From Arctopsyche grandis (taxonomy: Eukaryota; Arthropoda; Insecta; Trichoptera; Hydropsychidae), in contig NC_135364.1 in the NCBI RefSeq assembly GCF_051622035.1, positions 22,958,501 to 23,022,500 of the forward strand: a stretch of DNA of 64,000 nucleotides. Direction: 5' to 3'. Shown here piece after piece: positions 1 through 11,369 of the stretch. The position numbers were made by a program, and so were the translations under genes. How positions within the stretch are numbered: position 1 is the stretch's first letter; every line of letters starts with the position of its first letter. The notes beneath the pieces were generated by a model, which was given only the letters and a program-made list of their open reading frames with translations, searched no databases and had not been told where the DNA came from.

Positions 1-210
1 AAATTATAAACAGCGATAAGAAAACACACACACACACGAGTTATGCGAGTCTAATAAGTGAGATATCTGTATCTTCGTTCGCTTTGTTTCACTTGAAAAG
101 TTCAGAGAGTACATAACAATCATTGAAGAGTGTAAATACAAACACAATACATATGTATATCATCAACGATTATAGCATATTTCACATGTACTAAGTTTAG
201 AATTTTTGTT

Positions 211-530
211 ATGAATTGTACATACTTACTTTTGTTTGGGTACCATATATTTTATACTAGAAATAAGGACAAACTAGTTGTAAGTAGAGTAAGAAAGAAT
301 AAGACGGCTGGGGGTGTTTTTCACAGGGGTGTGCTCATGTATAATGCCCTCCCTGAGTGCGTCAGGTCTGCTAAAAACATGGATGCATTCCTGCGAGGTG
401 CGAAGAGACACCTCTGTGAGGGACAGTACATATAAGTTAATTATAAATTTTAGAGTTAAGTATAATAATTAAGATGTATTTTTAAATTAGCTTGATAGCT
501 TATATATAAATAAATAAAAATAAAAAAATA
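211..530 (+). pseudogene. 3' end of a CR1/jockey-like LINE (reverse transcriptase C-terminus)
   Basis: The open frame 211-435 encodes the terminal part of a non-LTR retrotransposon reverse-transcriptase ORF. The pattern R-N-K-(D)-L..., then G-V-F-H-R-G-V, then Y-N-A-L-P-E, then F-L-R-G followed by a short basic tail is the usual ending of CR1/jockey-type polymerases ('...f..G...yN.LP..i.....F...l..yL'). An AT-rich 3' UTR and an A-rich tail (about 507-530) follow, as expected of a 5'-truncated copy. A second copy of the same family lies in opposite orientation at 817-1190. The fragment has no catalytic residues and is not a functional gene. The family name within the CR1/jockey group is uncertain. 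Confidence 0.7.
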
Positions 531-596
531 TATTGGTCCGGAAAAATAGCCCTATTTCCAGACAAATTAGGTATTTATTAAGACATATTTATCAAG

Positions 597-807
597 ACGT
601 ATTCTGCGCGCGCACATTAATACGGAAGGAAAAGCCTGTTCCTCTTGTTCCTGTTGTATCCTGCTCGCGCCAATTAAGTGAGTATGTACCGTTTACCATG
701 CACTCTTTTTTTTTGATCTTTCGACTTAAGATCTTTCGATTTTCGATCTTTGCCTTCCGATATTTGCGTTTTCCGGCATTTCACATTCCGGCCCGTGAGG
801 TAGACCC
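597..807. mobile_element. One-armed fragment of a foldback/Mutator-like MITE
   Basis: This stretch matches, in reverse complement, the left arm and core of the complete element at 58,208-58,555. It shares the core around 'ctgcgcgcgcacattaatac', the 'gtgagtatgtac' block, the 'gatctttcgattttcgatct' block and the outer end reading GGGTCTAC inward from 807. The second arm is missing here, so this is a broken copy. The open frame across it (533-811) has no recognisable protein. Confidence 0.6.
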
Positions 808-816
808 ATAATTACG

Positions 817-1190
817 TCATCTTACACAGAGGTATCCATTAACACCCTTCAAGAAAGCACCAATGTTACTAGCACCTCTAATGCTCTCAGGAAGGGTATT
901 GTATATTTGAACACCTCTGTGGAAAACACCTCCTGCAGTTTTTGCTTTCTTAACTCTACCTATAATGAATTTATTCCTATTTATAGTTTTATAATTATGT
1001 ACATACATATATCTCTATTCCTAACTATATGATTATTAAAATATTTGGGTAATAGATTCTTATCTAGCTTATATACAAATTTTAAAGTGCTTAATTTAAG
1101 ACTATTTCTAATATCCAACTAACATTCTTACGTTTCCTCACATTCAAAATTGAACGCATTGCTCTATTCTACACTTTCTGCAGTTTATTA
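817..1190 (-). pseudogene. 3' end of a CR1/jockey-like LINE, minus strand
   Basis: Read on the minus strand, the segment shows L-Q-K-V-Q-N-R-A-M-R-S-I-L-N at about 1190-1140, an in-frame stop, then K-L-D-K-N-L-L-P, then H-N-Y-K-T and G-G-V-F-H-R-G-V and Y-N-T-L-P-E-S. The order is the conserved C-terminal layout of CR1/jockey-type reverse transcriptases (LQ..QNRAMR, LLP.y, hnY.TR, G...yN.LP). The clean frame is 817-1008. The copy is related to the fragment at 211-435 and abuts the foldback fragment ending at 807. Degenerate and non-functional. Confidence 0.72.
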
Positions 1191-1369
1191 ATACATAATC
1201 CACTAAATAGATTGAGCACATTTAAAGGTGACATATATTCATTGTATATATATGTATTGTTGATGTAATATGTACCCTCATGAATAGAAGTAGTTCTTCA
1301 TTGATATAGTGTGATATAAGAGGGTGTTTTATATGAAAGTATCGTAACATACGTATAATCGTTCGCGAT

Positions 1370-1765
1370 TCGACCGTTCAATACTGTCGGAAGCGTTCCA
1401 GATTGGCCCACCAGCATCCAGCAGCGTTTCCCGGTGCGAGTTTTTGCTTATCTTGGTGGTTATAAGTTTGTTAACCAGTTATCTCAGGATGAAGTTTGCC
1501 CAAAAGCCATGGTGGCAAGTCTCCAGGTAAGAGCGCTCGTCACGGCCACACGCACGCCCTTATCGTCTCTAGCAGGTGCGGCTCAGCCCTGAATTTTAAC
1601 CACACCTTGGGGGGGTTGAACACTGCTTATCGGTGGACCCAAGAACCACCCAGCCTACCCCCCTACAGCTAAAGAAGGGAGCCGCTCTCTAGAAAAACTA
1701 GCTGGATAACTGATCGTAATTTACGACCGCTTCGAATCAAAACGTGATGCCTCGAAGCGGTGTGC
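1370..1765. other. GC-richer segment of unknown origin ending in a perfect hairpin
   Basis: About 400 bases of markedly higher GC content between AT-rich DNA and the satellite array. It ends in a perfect 10-bp stem (ACCGCTTCGA at 1726-1735 and its complement at 1752-1761, 16-base loop). There is no ORF above 60 codons and no recognised gene. It could be the end of a transposable element; I cannot assign a family. Confidence 0.4.
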
Positions 1766-3690
1766 AAACATTATGTACGAGGTTGACTCGTTTAAATTTT
1801 ATATCTTACAAACATATTATCACACGTAGATAGTGCTGGCTAATAGGACCCAGGTCTGCCCAGCAATATTTTTCATTTAATTCATGAAAGTGTCTATAGC
1901 TTATGTCAATCACACAGGTGTTGCTTGGAAGTGATGCAACATTATGCACGATGTTGACTCGTTTGAATTTTATATCGTACAAATAAAACATATCACACAT
2001 AGATAGTGCTGGTTTATAGGACCCAGGTCTGCCCAGCAATATTTTAAATTTAATATATGAAATAATCTATGTATAGCTTGTGTCAATCACACAGGTGTTG
2101 CTTGAAAGTGATCCAACACTATGCACGATGTTGACTCTTTTGAATTTTATATCATACAAACATATTATCACACGTAGATAGTACTGGCTCATAGGACCCA
2201 GGTCTGCCCAGGAATATTTTTTATTTAATTCATGAAAGTGTCTATAGCTTGTGTCAATCACACAGGTGTTGCTGGGACGTGATGCAACATTATGCACGAT
2301 GTTGACTCGTTTGAATTTTATATCATACAAATAAAACATATCACTAGAGGTAGGATAGTCACAGGGCTATCCATTGTTCCATTGTTGTTGATCCTTTGTA
2401 AAAAAGGTTCGGCAAACCTTTAACAATGCATTTACAACCTATGAACAATACGCGGCACCTTCTGGGTCCGGTGACTACATATCACACGTATGTAGATAGT
2501 GCTGGCTCATAGGACCCAGGTCTGCCCAGGAATATTTTTAATTTAGTTCATGAAGCTGTCTATAGCTTGTGTCAATCACACAGGTGGTGCTTGGAAGTGA
2601 TGCAACATTATGCACGATGTTGACTCGTTTGAATTTTATATCATACAAATAAAACATATCACACATATATAGTGCTGGCTCATAAGACCCAGCTCTGCCC
2701 AGGAATATTTTTAATTTATTTCATGGAGCTGTCTATAGCTTGTGTCAATCACACAGGTGTTGCTTGGAAGTGATGCAACATTATGCACGATGTTGACTCG
2801 TTTGAATTTTATATCATAAAAATAAAACATATCACACATAGATAGTGCTGGATTATAGGACCCAGCTCTGCCCAGGAATATTTTTAATTTATTTCATGGA
2901 GCTGTCTATAGCTTGTGTCAATCACACAGGTGTTGCTTGGAAGTGATGCAACATTATGCACGATGTTGACTCGTTTGAATTTTATATCATAAAAATAAAA
3001 CATATCACACATAGATAGTGCTGGATTATAGGACCCAGCTCTGCCCAGGAATATTTTTAATTTAATTCATGACAGTGTCTATAGCTTGTGTCAATCACAC
3101 AGGTGTTGCTTGGAAGTGATGCAACATTATGCACGATGTTGACTCGTTTGAATTTTATATCATACAAATAAAACACATCACACGTTGATAGTGCTGGCTC
3201 ATAGGACCCAGCTCTGCTCAGGAATATTTTAAATTTAATACATGAAAGTGTCTATAGCTTATGTCAATCATAGAGGTGTTGCTAGAAAGTGATCCAACAT
3301 TATGTACATACATATGTACGAGCTCGACTCGTTTGAATTTTATATCATACAAATAAAACATACCACACGTAGATAGTACTAACGCATAGTACCCAGGTCT
3401 GCCCAGGTATATTTTAAATTTAATTTATGAAATAATCTACGTATAGCTTGTGTCAATCCAATATTATATACGAGCTTGACTCGTTTGAATTTTATATAAT
3501 ACAAATAAAATATATCACACGAGATAGTGCTGGCTCATAGTACCCAGATCTGTCTAGGAACATGTTTAATTTAATTTATCAAATTATCTACATATATATA
3601 ACTTGTATATTTTTAATTTAATTTATGAAATTGTTTATAGATTGTGTTAATCACATAGGTGTTACCAGAAAGTGATCCAACAAATATGAA
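1762..3690. repeat. Satellite-like tandem array, unit about 173 bp
   Basis: About ten head-to-tail copies. Each contains 'cacacgtagatagtgctgg', then 'cataggacccaggtctgccc', then 'gtgtcaatcacacaggtgtt', then 'gttgactcgtttgaatttta'. Marker positions near 1822, 1994, 2169, 2484, 2662, 2836, 3009, 3180, 3371 and 3517 give a period of about 173 bp, except across 2345-2476, where a foreign 132-bp segment interrupts. Copies between 2,640 and 3,180 are almost identical, while those after 3,240 are shortened and divergent, the usual edge decay of an array. Short ORFs here are antisense artefacts. Confidence 0.9.
2345..2476. mobile_element. 132-bp insertion with 8-9 bp target duplication (hAT-like MITE?)
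   Basis: The satellite period is broken here by an unrelated sequence flanked on both sides by ACATATCAC (2336-2344 and 2477-2485). This 8-9 bp target duplication fits hAT-type transposition. The ends read TAGAGGTAGG and, on the complement, TAGTCACCGG; they share little beyond TAG, so the terminal repeats are weak or decayed. An internal hairpin GGATAG/CTATCC lies near the left end. No coding capacity. Confidence 0.55.
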
Positions 3691-3845
3691 ACCTTTATTA
3701 TATACATATGTACATATAATCGATTGAAAAATGTTACACAATAGATCGATACTTAGCTGACGCTCAAATCAAATACATATATTGCACGATTTATTAAGAT
3801 TATGGGACACTCTCGATATTTATTAGTAGTTATTATTTTATTTAT

Positions 3846-4165
3846 AGGTAAAACCCAATTCACCTTCCTGGTAAATTATAAACATCGATAAATATTTTTT
3901 ACAGAGCATCATAGAGCCATCTATGGATAAATTTGCATTTTTTGTAAATCAGCGAATTTGAGATACTGAAAAACTTGAAATTTGCGAGAAACAGGTCAAG
4001 GCTGCCAATTTTTTGGAACCGTTTCGGTGAAAATTAGATAAATTGGTAAACTCTGGTAAGAAATGATTGACCTGGAGTTGCATATCCGAAGTCTGGCCAG
4101 TAGTACTGGGTAGGGATTGAACCCGTGACAACTTGATTTGAAAGCATTAAACACTAACCACTAAT
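3846..4165 (-). mobile_element. SINE, family 1, minus strand (divergent)
   Basis: Minus-strand copy of the main SINE. The decayed tail hairpin is at 3846-3873. The block CATAGAG.CATCTATGG and the central domain (AACTCTGGTAAGAAATGATTG on the plus strand) follow. The tRNA-like head with the complement of a B box (GGATTGAACCC) is near 4112-4125. The element is about 320 bp and diverged by substitutions and small indels. Confidence 0.7.
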
Positions 4166-4194
4166 CTACACTAAGATAATGAAGATATTAAAGT

Positions 4195-4360
4195 GACAAT
4201 GGGCGAGTCACGTGGTTAGAAGAATGTACGAAAGGTAGGTAAAAGAAGTGCTGGAATGGTACCCGAGAGAATGTAGACGAGCGAAAGGAAGGTCGCAAGG
4301 ACGGGTTGATTGAATTAGAAAAATGTGTGGGGTGGAATTCTGTAAATTGTGATGTTTCTT
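4195..4360 (+). pseudogene. 3' fragment of an RTE-like LINE
   Basis: Degenerate frames read V-V-R-R-M, then V-L-E-W-Y-P-R-E, then G-R-S-Q-G-R, then I-R-K-M-C-G-V. This is the characteristic C-terminus of insect RTE-type endonuclease-reverse transcriptases ('GHV.R..d.RW.k.vleWyPre..R..GRP..RW.DdI.k..G..W'). Similar fragments occur at 6,185, 19,865 and 34,400, all on the plus strand. Heavily truncated at the 5' end and full of lesions. Confidence 0.7.
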
Positions 4361-4514
4361 AATTACTTAATATACATAAAGTTGTGTGACTTTTCTTGAC
4401 GAATTTCAATTGCACCAACATCTTATATGGCTTTTCTCGATAACTTATGTATATATGTATGTTTTAAGAAGTTACTGTGCATGATTATGTACTTGGATAT
4501 AAAATTTATCATAA

Positions 4515-4954
4515 TGTTACGTACGCCGCGGACTAAGCGAATAGAATCCCAGAGACTATGTGACCGTTCAAGGGTTATCTGTTAACGGATTTACTAAGTG
4601 CTTGTACTTAGGACCAACGGATATCTGTTAACGGATTAACTAAGTGCTTGCACTTACTTCCAGGATTATATCTGGACTCTAAGTGCATTTAGGCTAAACA
4701 ATGACCGTTATTAGTCCTTTCTCAGAATCGGTACGGGGAGACCTAATGTCGTGGGAATACATATCCAAATACGTGACTATTCAAAAGGTAAACAGATTAG
4801 ACGTCCTGAGAGATCTACCCTTTATAAGGCGTAGGCGATATCAGGTCATTCTGGACTGAGCACTGCCAGTGCGTGTATCTCCTTAATCATCAATAAATGC
4901 TGTGAAACGACTGTTGGCCTCTTACTTGGATCCTCCACCCACCCCTACGCAACA
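4515..4954 (+). mobile_element. Solo LTR, copy 1
   Basis: The segment begins TGTTACGTACGCCGCGG and ends CCCACCCCTACGCAACA, so it has TG...CA termini. ATAA lies on both sides (4511-4514 and 4955-4958), a 4-bp target duplication as in Gypsy-type elements. A second copy is at 45,621-46,004. No internal retroelement region adjoins it, so it is a solo LTR. It contains a direct repeat (TATCTGTTAACGGATT at about 4578 and 4622, each followed by TACTAAGTGCTTG or similar) that is single in the other copy and largely explains the 56-bp length difference. Confidence 0.8.
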
Positions 4955-6184
4955 ATAATAAATATTTTGTAAGCATTTAAATAGTAATTATATTAGAGAT
5001 AGTTTGCGGTTCCAATCAACTTTTGTTAAACTACCAGGATGTGGTATGATGGGGTGTGGTGCAACGCAGTTCGAAATTGTATCATTTGACAGTTTATGTG
5101 GTGTATCGCATTGTTTTGACAGTGCAGTTGCATTCAGAGACATGCCCTTCGGCAAAATGCGATATTTGCTTTGTTACGTATATGTATAATACGTTTATTG
5201 GTAGGAAAATTGTGGAAAATGTTTTCACATTTAGAAAATTCGATGAAAATCAATGTATACGGAGAATCAATGTATATAGAAAATCAATGTACGTACATAT
5301 ACACTAACGTACCTAAATCTCTGAAAATTAAATTGTCTGAAATAATCAGTTTCAAAAATCAAAAAATTAATTGAACCATATCTAATCTGTATATTTTGTA
5401 TGTACTTTTTAGTTTACGTATTTGTTTAAGAAATTTTTATGTGAAAATTTCCAATTTCATTTCAGCTAGCCTTGGAAAGTTTTAGGAGAAAGTTTGTTTT
5501 ATTTTTCAGACTGAAAACAAAGGAAAATGTTTCAAAGATCTTGAGATTTTCATCAACAACAAAAAGTTTATGTTTAATGTAGTAATTTTTTAGAGATTGA
5601 CTACTCTAAAAAAAATTTGAAAGTATGTTAATCGTTTAAAAAGTTCTTAGTCTGAATATTTAAATAGAATAAAATGAATATATTTTTTTATTTAAAGCTT
5701 TTATATACAACTTAAGCTGGCCGGTATTTATCGATCCAAATACTCATTTAAATAACAGATTATTTTTCCTCTCAGGTCAGACTAAAATTAAGCAGCAAGT
5801 TTTCACAATAAATCTGCTTTTATTAGTTTCATTTCGTTAGCTAGGTAAAATTCCTTACGGTCCAAAACTTGTGAGCTGATTTTGAACCACTGCCACTCTT
5901 CTAATCTCTTTGATATTTTACCGACATACGAAGATTATTATCACAGACTATGATGCTGATAAATCAGAGATTAAATCTTAATAAACCTAATACAGACCAG
6001 TCAGAATTATTTTTCGTAAATGATTGTCAATTAGTGGCTCCAATACTTACCATATTATCGATGGATGTATGTTTTTCTAGACCTATATTTTAGATTATAT
6101 GACGATGGATGTAGAACTCGAGCATTCAAAACCGGAACTTTGTTTAAAGTCTAATGCTCTCAAAGAAGTATGGAATTCTGTATG
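4955..6184. other. Unannotated AT-rich stretch
   Basis: I see no supported gene or recognisable element. Overlapping short frames at 5004-5374 have no signal peptide, splice context or familiar motif and look like chance ORFs. Confidence 0.5.
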
Positions 6185-6460
6185 GTCGGCATAACGAAAA
6201 AATATAAGAGACGGAATACTTAGGTGAGAAGTTCTACAAGGGTAGTTGATATAGTGGAGAGAGTGAAGGGATTGAAATAGACGAAAGATGGATAAAATAA
6301 TTGCTTGAATGGTACCTGAAAGAATGTTAAAGGGTGGAAGGAAGGCTGAAAGGGAAACGGGGATATAAAATTAGAAAAATGTGTGGGATGAGATGAATGA
6401 GATATGTTCAGAGGGGAGGCTTTCACCCAGCAATATGTAGATAGTGAGAGGCTGTAAAAA
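6185..6460 (+). pseudogene. 3' fragment of an RTE-like LINE
   Basis: Plus-strand sequence with 'gaatggtacctgaaagaatg', 'aaaggaaggc' and 'ttagaaaaatgtgtgggatg' matches the RTE C-terminal coding pattern seen at 34,400 (L-E-W-Y-P-.-E, then G-R-.-, then I-R-K-M-C-G). Frames are broken by stops and indels. The minus-strand ORF 6220-6426 is the antisense shadow of this fragment. Confidence 0.65.
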
Positions 6461-7886
6461 AATATATTTAAAACATCGACCTATGTAAATTTTTGTAGGG
6501 AATATCATTAAGTGCTATGAATATAATAAATCCATTGAAATGTCATACATTTACATACTTCTAAAGAAAATTATTCTAGCTACATAAATTATACCAAAAG
6601 ATGACAAGATGTATAATAAACAATAACTATGTAATTTTAAAATTTAAATGTATCCTATTTTAAATCTACCTAATATTAAAAACGTCTTTTGATCTTTATT
6701 CTGTACTACATTTATATATATGTATATATTGTAAATGCGGGTCAATTTTTTTTCATTTGATTTAATATTTTAAAATGAAAATAATTTTTCTATGTTGTTT
6801 AATTTAATTATTTTCCAAATTCCAAAGTTGTTTTATTTAATTATTTTCTAAATTAGTCTCCAATCTGCCTCATAAGGAAAAATAAGCCGAGGAATTATTA
6901 CAAAGGCGTCTTTCCAAACAAGATGATTTGTCCCAACAGTCACGAGATTAAGCTCTACCATATTTTGCGTGTTTCTTGGAATTGCGGAAAGTCTTCGTGT
7001 CGAAATAAGTTTAGCTTAGGTTAGGTTAGTTTAAAACAACTAAAGAAAAAATAGTTTTTAATGGAAATATTAAATAACACGAAAGATCCCGCGTAAACAG
7101 GATAGTAGCTTTAATTCTAGGATTTATTTACATTTATTATACATAAATTAATTTAATTTAATATACGATATATTTGCAAGTTTTTCATGCCACCACGTTT
7201 ATAAGGGTTGATTTTAAATCTTATTTTTTTTTAACTAGTATTAAAATTCTGGTATTTAAATTTCAGTAAAATTGCAATGTAGGGTGTATTTCTTATTTTT
7301 TTTAATATTTAAAAAATGTATATTAGTATGTAGGTAAAAATCAGTTGAACTTTCACCTTCTAATATATAATTTTGAAAGAGACTTTGTATATAAGTAAAT
7401 TTTGGAGCGTTGAATCCGAGACGTTAAATTTAATAAAAAAATTAAATAAATTAAAATAAAATGTTTACTTTTAGATTAGCCGTGTTTAAGCGGTTTATAT
7501 TACAAGGTTCCCGGAAAGATGCACTAAATTGCACTGAATAATAACGCAGTTTTGAGAAGTCCTAATTTCCAAAGGCGCTCTAAAAGAACTTACGCAATAA
7601 AATTTCAGCACACTTGAATAACATACAATTACCCCTTGACGCTTTTTTGTGGAATGCTATTGCGTTAGTTCTCCTTGAGCATCTTTGAATGTTTGGATGT
7701 CTCTAATGCACTATCTCGAATGCATTTTTCCGGTCACCATATTACAAATACCATATTACCACTAGTATTTAATAAAATCAGCTGATAATAAAAATTAAAC
7801 AGATATGTTTTACATTTGTTTAAAGCAACATCTACACACTCAATCAAAATAATTTTCACCCAGACAAATATTCAAACATTAATGTA
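6461..7886. other. AT-rich stretch without gene
   Basis: Very AT-rich DNA with no credible ORF. It includes a short TTAGG-like run near 7010-7035 that is too short to be telomeric. Nothing else is supportable. Confidence 0.5.
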
Positions 7887-7890
7887 TTAA

Positions 7891-8472
7891 CCTTCCAGCG
7901 GGCGCGCGGAGTTATTTCCTTTGAGCAGGCGCATGTCGTAAATTTTACGTCATCAAGTTTTCTCCTTGTAAATGCTGTTTTATTTATATAAATGGTGATT
8001 TCTTTATGTAAATATTAAGGAAATATTGTAAGGTTATGAAAAATGATAAATGACAATACTTTTAAAAATATATATTTTACTTTCCAAACAAAAAACCAAA
8101 ACAAAACTCTAAATATGCTAACATTTCAAAACAAAATATTTTATCGACCTATTCGATGATTAGTTAGAATTATTAATCAGAATCAATATTACCTATTAGT
8201 CAGAATTAATATTTTTATCCTTACAATTATTACAAACCACATCAACTGCAGAATGCCACTTGCATGTAAAGGATTCAACGGAACGCTCAACGGAAATTCC
8301 CAAATATCAATGACTCACAACAACTTCTAAGCACAACCGATTCGCCTGCAGTTTCGGGAAACACTGACCTTCGAATAGCTCGAAGCTCGATGCTTATCAC
8401 TAAGTGGTAAAAGTAGGAGATGCGATAAAGCGCATTTGTCGTAAATTTTACGACAGCGCGCCCGCTGGAAGG
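7891..8472. mobile_element. Non-autonomous piggyBac-like element (582 bp)
   Basis: The element is bounded by TTAA on both sides (7887-7890 and 8473-8476). Its ends are perfect 17-bp inverted repeats, CCTTCCAGCGGGCGCGC. Just inside, a second inverted motif GTCGTAAATTTTAC occurs near both ends (about 7936 and 8439). TTAA targets, CC-initial termini and subterminal inverted repeats are hallmarks of the piggyBac superfamily. The interior is AT-rich and has no transposase, so this is a MITE-type copy. The short frame starting at 8404 runs out of the element and is not a gene. Confidence 0.85.
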
Positions 8473-8476
8473 TTAA

Positions 8477-9299
8477 TTGGATATGATCAAGTACGTTTCA
8501 AATCCACACGAGTGAAATTTAACCCGTTGGGTGCTAACGACACGCCTGTCGTGTTCACAAAATTTCGAGTGCACTTTGTCCCTTTCCAACAGAAAGGTTA
8601 AAAAAAAAATACGCACTTGCTGTAGTAACGCGAGAAGCATTCAATTTTTTCGCCTAAAGGTCTCTATACACTCTTTTTTAAATTTTATATAATGCTATTT
8701 ACTGTTTATTTTTTAACTTATTCAAAAAATATAGACGTGTTGGTGATTATATTTTTATACAAAAAGCTTAGTAAATGTAAGTGAATATACTAAAATGTCT
8801 AATTGGTGACCCAAATATGATGCTATCACTTTATATGTAAAAATGCCAATTTTTTTTCGATTTACCTGCTTACACGATAATGTTTAGTCGATTCCTGGAA
8901 AATATCATGTAATACCTTTTAGCAATTGTGGACTTTTACGCTATCTTTTAAGGGAACCAAATAAGGGAAAAACCACCAGTTCCTTTTTTACGAGATATCA
9001 TATGAAAAGTTACACATTTACAACCTGGACCGTCTTAGAGAGTGCGGATTCATCTTAGAGAGTGCAGATTTTGAATAAATGTATGTATATAATTTCGAGT
9101 ATACAAATCGAGTAAACATTCGAGTGTTGTTACTATTATTTTTTTTTATTACGTTTTAGTATGGAGAATATGTATGACACTGATGTTGAGTATGGAACAG
9201 AGAGTGTATACGAAATCTACAGTCTCGTAATAGATTTTTTTTTATTCAGAGGGCTTTGCATTTTAATAATAATAAAGAAGATGATACTAGCGAAAATAA
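8477..9299. other. AT-rich stretch; possible piggyBac-type relic at 8519-8602
   Basis: TTAACCCGTTGGGTGCTAAC at 8519 resembles the end of the element at 24,252, and another GGTTAA follows 75 bases later, but there is no body between them. The rest has no gene or element I can support. Confidence 0.35.
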
Positions 9300-9319
9300 T
9301 TTTTTTTTTTTATTTTTTT

Positions 9320-9765
9320 TTTTATTTCATACCAGGAAGGCATTACAGGTAAACCCCAATGCGCCTTCCTGGCCAAATTACAAACAATACAGCATTTTTT
9401 TATTATATAAGTCGCTAAATTACGGGACGCTGACTTAAACTCGACAATTAACGAGACATCTATGAATTGTACATACATTTTATTGTAATATTTACATTAA
9501 TCATACTCAAATAGTGGTGACATAGTGGGTAGGAAGGATTTTTAGCCAATTTTTAATCGGGAATCGTTTCAACAATGAAATCAGAGAAAATTGGCAAACT
9601 CTGATAGGAAACGATCAACCAGGAGTCACAAATCCTGGTCTGACCAGCAGCATTACAGATATACTCAGAAAAATTCTTTTCAATCGAGGTCAGCTCAAGG
9701 GATCGAACTCGGCGCCTCTCAGTGTTAAGCAGAAGCTTAACGACCGAGCCACGCTGCTGGCTATG
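9320..9765 (-). mobile_element. SINE, family 1, minus strand, nearly complete
   Basis: Full-length minus-strand copy. The 3' hairpin arms (ccaggaaggc and gccttcctgg type) are at about 9330-9374. The central domain around 9580-9612 reads GCAAACTCTGATAGGAAACG on the plus strand. The tRNA-like head, with complements of the B box (GGGATCGAACTC) and A box (GACCGAGCCACG), ends near 9762 in CTGCTGGCT. The element is about 440 bp. Small ORFs across it are by-products. Confidence 0.85.
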
Positions 9766-10049
9766 AATAAATATAGGTACTGTATAGCGTGCTTTATGCA
9801 AGATTCAGGTAGACGCGCCTTCCAAGAAACGTCTAGACCTCCACACTGTCAAAACATTTGTGAGACAGAGCTATTTTATAAAATATCAGCATAGCACGGA
9901 TTCTAGCTCAGCATTGAAAGTGTTAAACTAAATAATCACACATACTGTATAAAATATAAAAATCAACATCCGACGGTCTTCATTCATGTAAATACAGATA
10001 ATTTAAAAACACACATTTGAATTTTCTTAAAATACAGACCGTTTTCCGT

Positions 10050-10620
10050 ACACACCAATGACATGCGCGCGCGACCGAGACCGGAAAATGCCCACGCACG
10101 CGGACCATTCCATTACGCATCATACGATCCAAAATTTCACACAGCCACGATGTATATAAATGATTTTTATAGCGCGCAAAGGACGACGAGAGGGCGAGAA
10201 GGAAATGGTCGGGAAAAGGCTCGTGCGGTACATCGACGTGTATATAGGCCGAGGAAATTTTCTTTCGCATTGGGAAAAATCGTGTGCGGCCGCCACGCCG
10301 ACATTGGTAGGCCACGGTGACGGCGCGCGTGGACCAACAGTTTGGCGCACGCGGAGTGGTGGCTTTGATTACAGTGGGGGTAAAGCCCCACCCCTGCTCG
10401 TCTCTGATTGGTCCCTGTGTGGCCCGAGTCCTGCCTTTTCTCGTTGGAGGGGCGGTCATGTTTCCCGAAGACGTTTAGTGCCAGTTGCAGTGCGGCGCCG
10501 GCGTCGCATACTCGCGTCATCTCGTCTCTCCGCTCGTGCGCTTTTCCGAGATCTGCTCGTCTTGTCGTCTTCCGCTCATCGTATGATTTGAATTTTCCCG
10601 CTCTCGATGAAATTTGCGCA
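10050..10620 (+). promoter_or_regulatory. GC-rich promoter-like region, probably for the + strand gene at 12,184
   Basis: This is one of the most GC-rich, CpG-rich blocks in the window. It contains an inverted CCAAT box (GATTGGTCC near 10,407), a GC box (GGGGCGG near 10,450) and an initiator-like GCCAGTTGCAGT near 10,480, followed by a C/T-rich CpG-rich leader. A possible donor GTATGA lies at 10,581. Several frames stay open on both strands because stops are scarce in GC-rich DNA; none shows a protein motif. I infer a TATA-less promoter and non-coding first exon, about 1.7 kb upstream of the signal-peptide exon. Transcription is unproven. Confidence 0.45.
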
Positions 10621-10812
10621 CCGTATCTACACCCACTGCCGATGCTTTCGATTCTATTTGGAAAATGTGTTGCCGATTTGAAAATTTTGAAATTTTTAGG
10701 GGCACTTTTTAAAATTATCACATGCTGATTGGATTGGAAATTGGATCTTATCAGACATATCCGACAAAAACTTTTGATTCATAAGAACATCATGTTGCAC
10801 AATTCTACATGT

Positions 10813-10853
10813 TCTAGTGCATAATATGTAGAACATGCATATTATGCACTAGA
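10813..10853. repeat. Perfect 16-bp inverted repeat (hairpin)
   Basis: TCTAGTGCATAATATG and its exact complement are separated by nine bases. It may be a MITE relic or simple palindrome. No evidence that it is expressed. Confidence 0.75.
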
Positions 10854-11369
10854 GAGAAAAATCATTGAAATTTTGATAATAACGTACATACAACCTTAAA
10901 TATATAACAACAGTTTTATTTTCATAATAATAAAATACTTTTTTGAATTCATCATGTTTATTTAAATACGAAAAATAGTTCGTTCTGCGCATTATTATTC
11001 ATTAGTGGTTTTACCTGGCTTTGCTCGGTATTTGTAATATAAACCGCTTAAACAATAGTAAACAGTTTATTAAATTTATTTGAATAGTTTTACATCCATT
11101 TTTTCACTAAACAAACATATAAAGTCTCTCTCAAAATTATATATTAGATATTAACTCAATATAAAAATATATATATATAGTATAATATTTTAAAGAAAAG
11201 AAGGTATTCTAATATACACTTCAAATGCAATTTATTTATTTATAAGTATCTATGAACTATTTTTTGGCATTTGTCATAGTCTATGTTTTTCAAGTAGATT
11301 ATAAAATAATAAAAGAAAAGGTTGTTTATTTCGTGATGCTAATTTTATATTTTTATTCGTATCACTTCC

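Noticed and set aside
1762..3690. Regularly spaced repeats as a CRISPR-like array
   Set aside because: Whole ~173-bp units are tandem with no variable spacers, in a eukaryotic context; this is satellite DNA.
7010..7035. TTAGG-like telomeric repeat
   Set aside because: Only about two degenerate units; not an interstitial telomere array.
8519..8602. Tiny TTAACCC...GGTTAA element
   Set aside because: Only ~80 bp with poor inverted ends; could be chance. Mentioned only as a possible relic.
9980..10728. Overlapping ORFs up to 184 codons on both strands in the GC-rich block
   Set aside because: Stop codons are rare in GC-rich DNA; no domain, no codon pattern, mutually overlapping. Better explained as promoter/leader.
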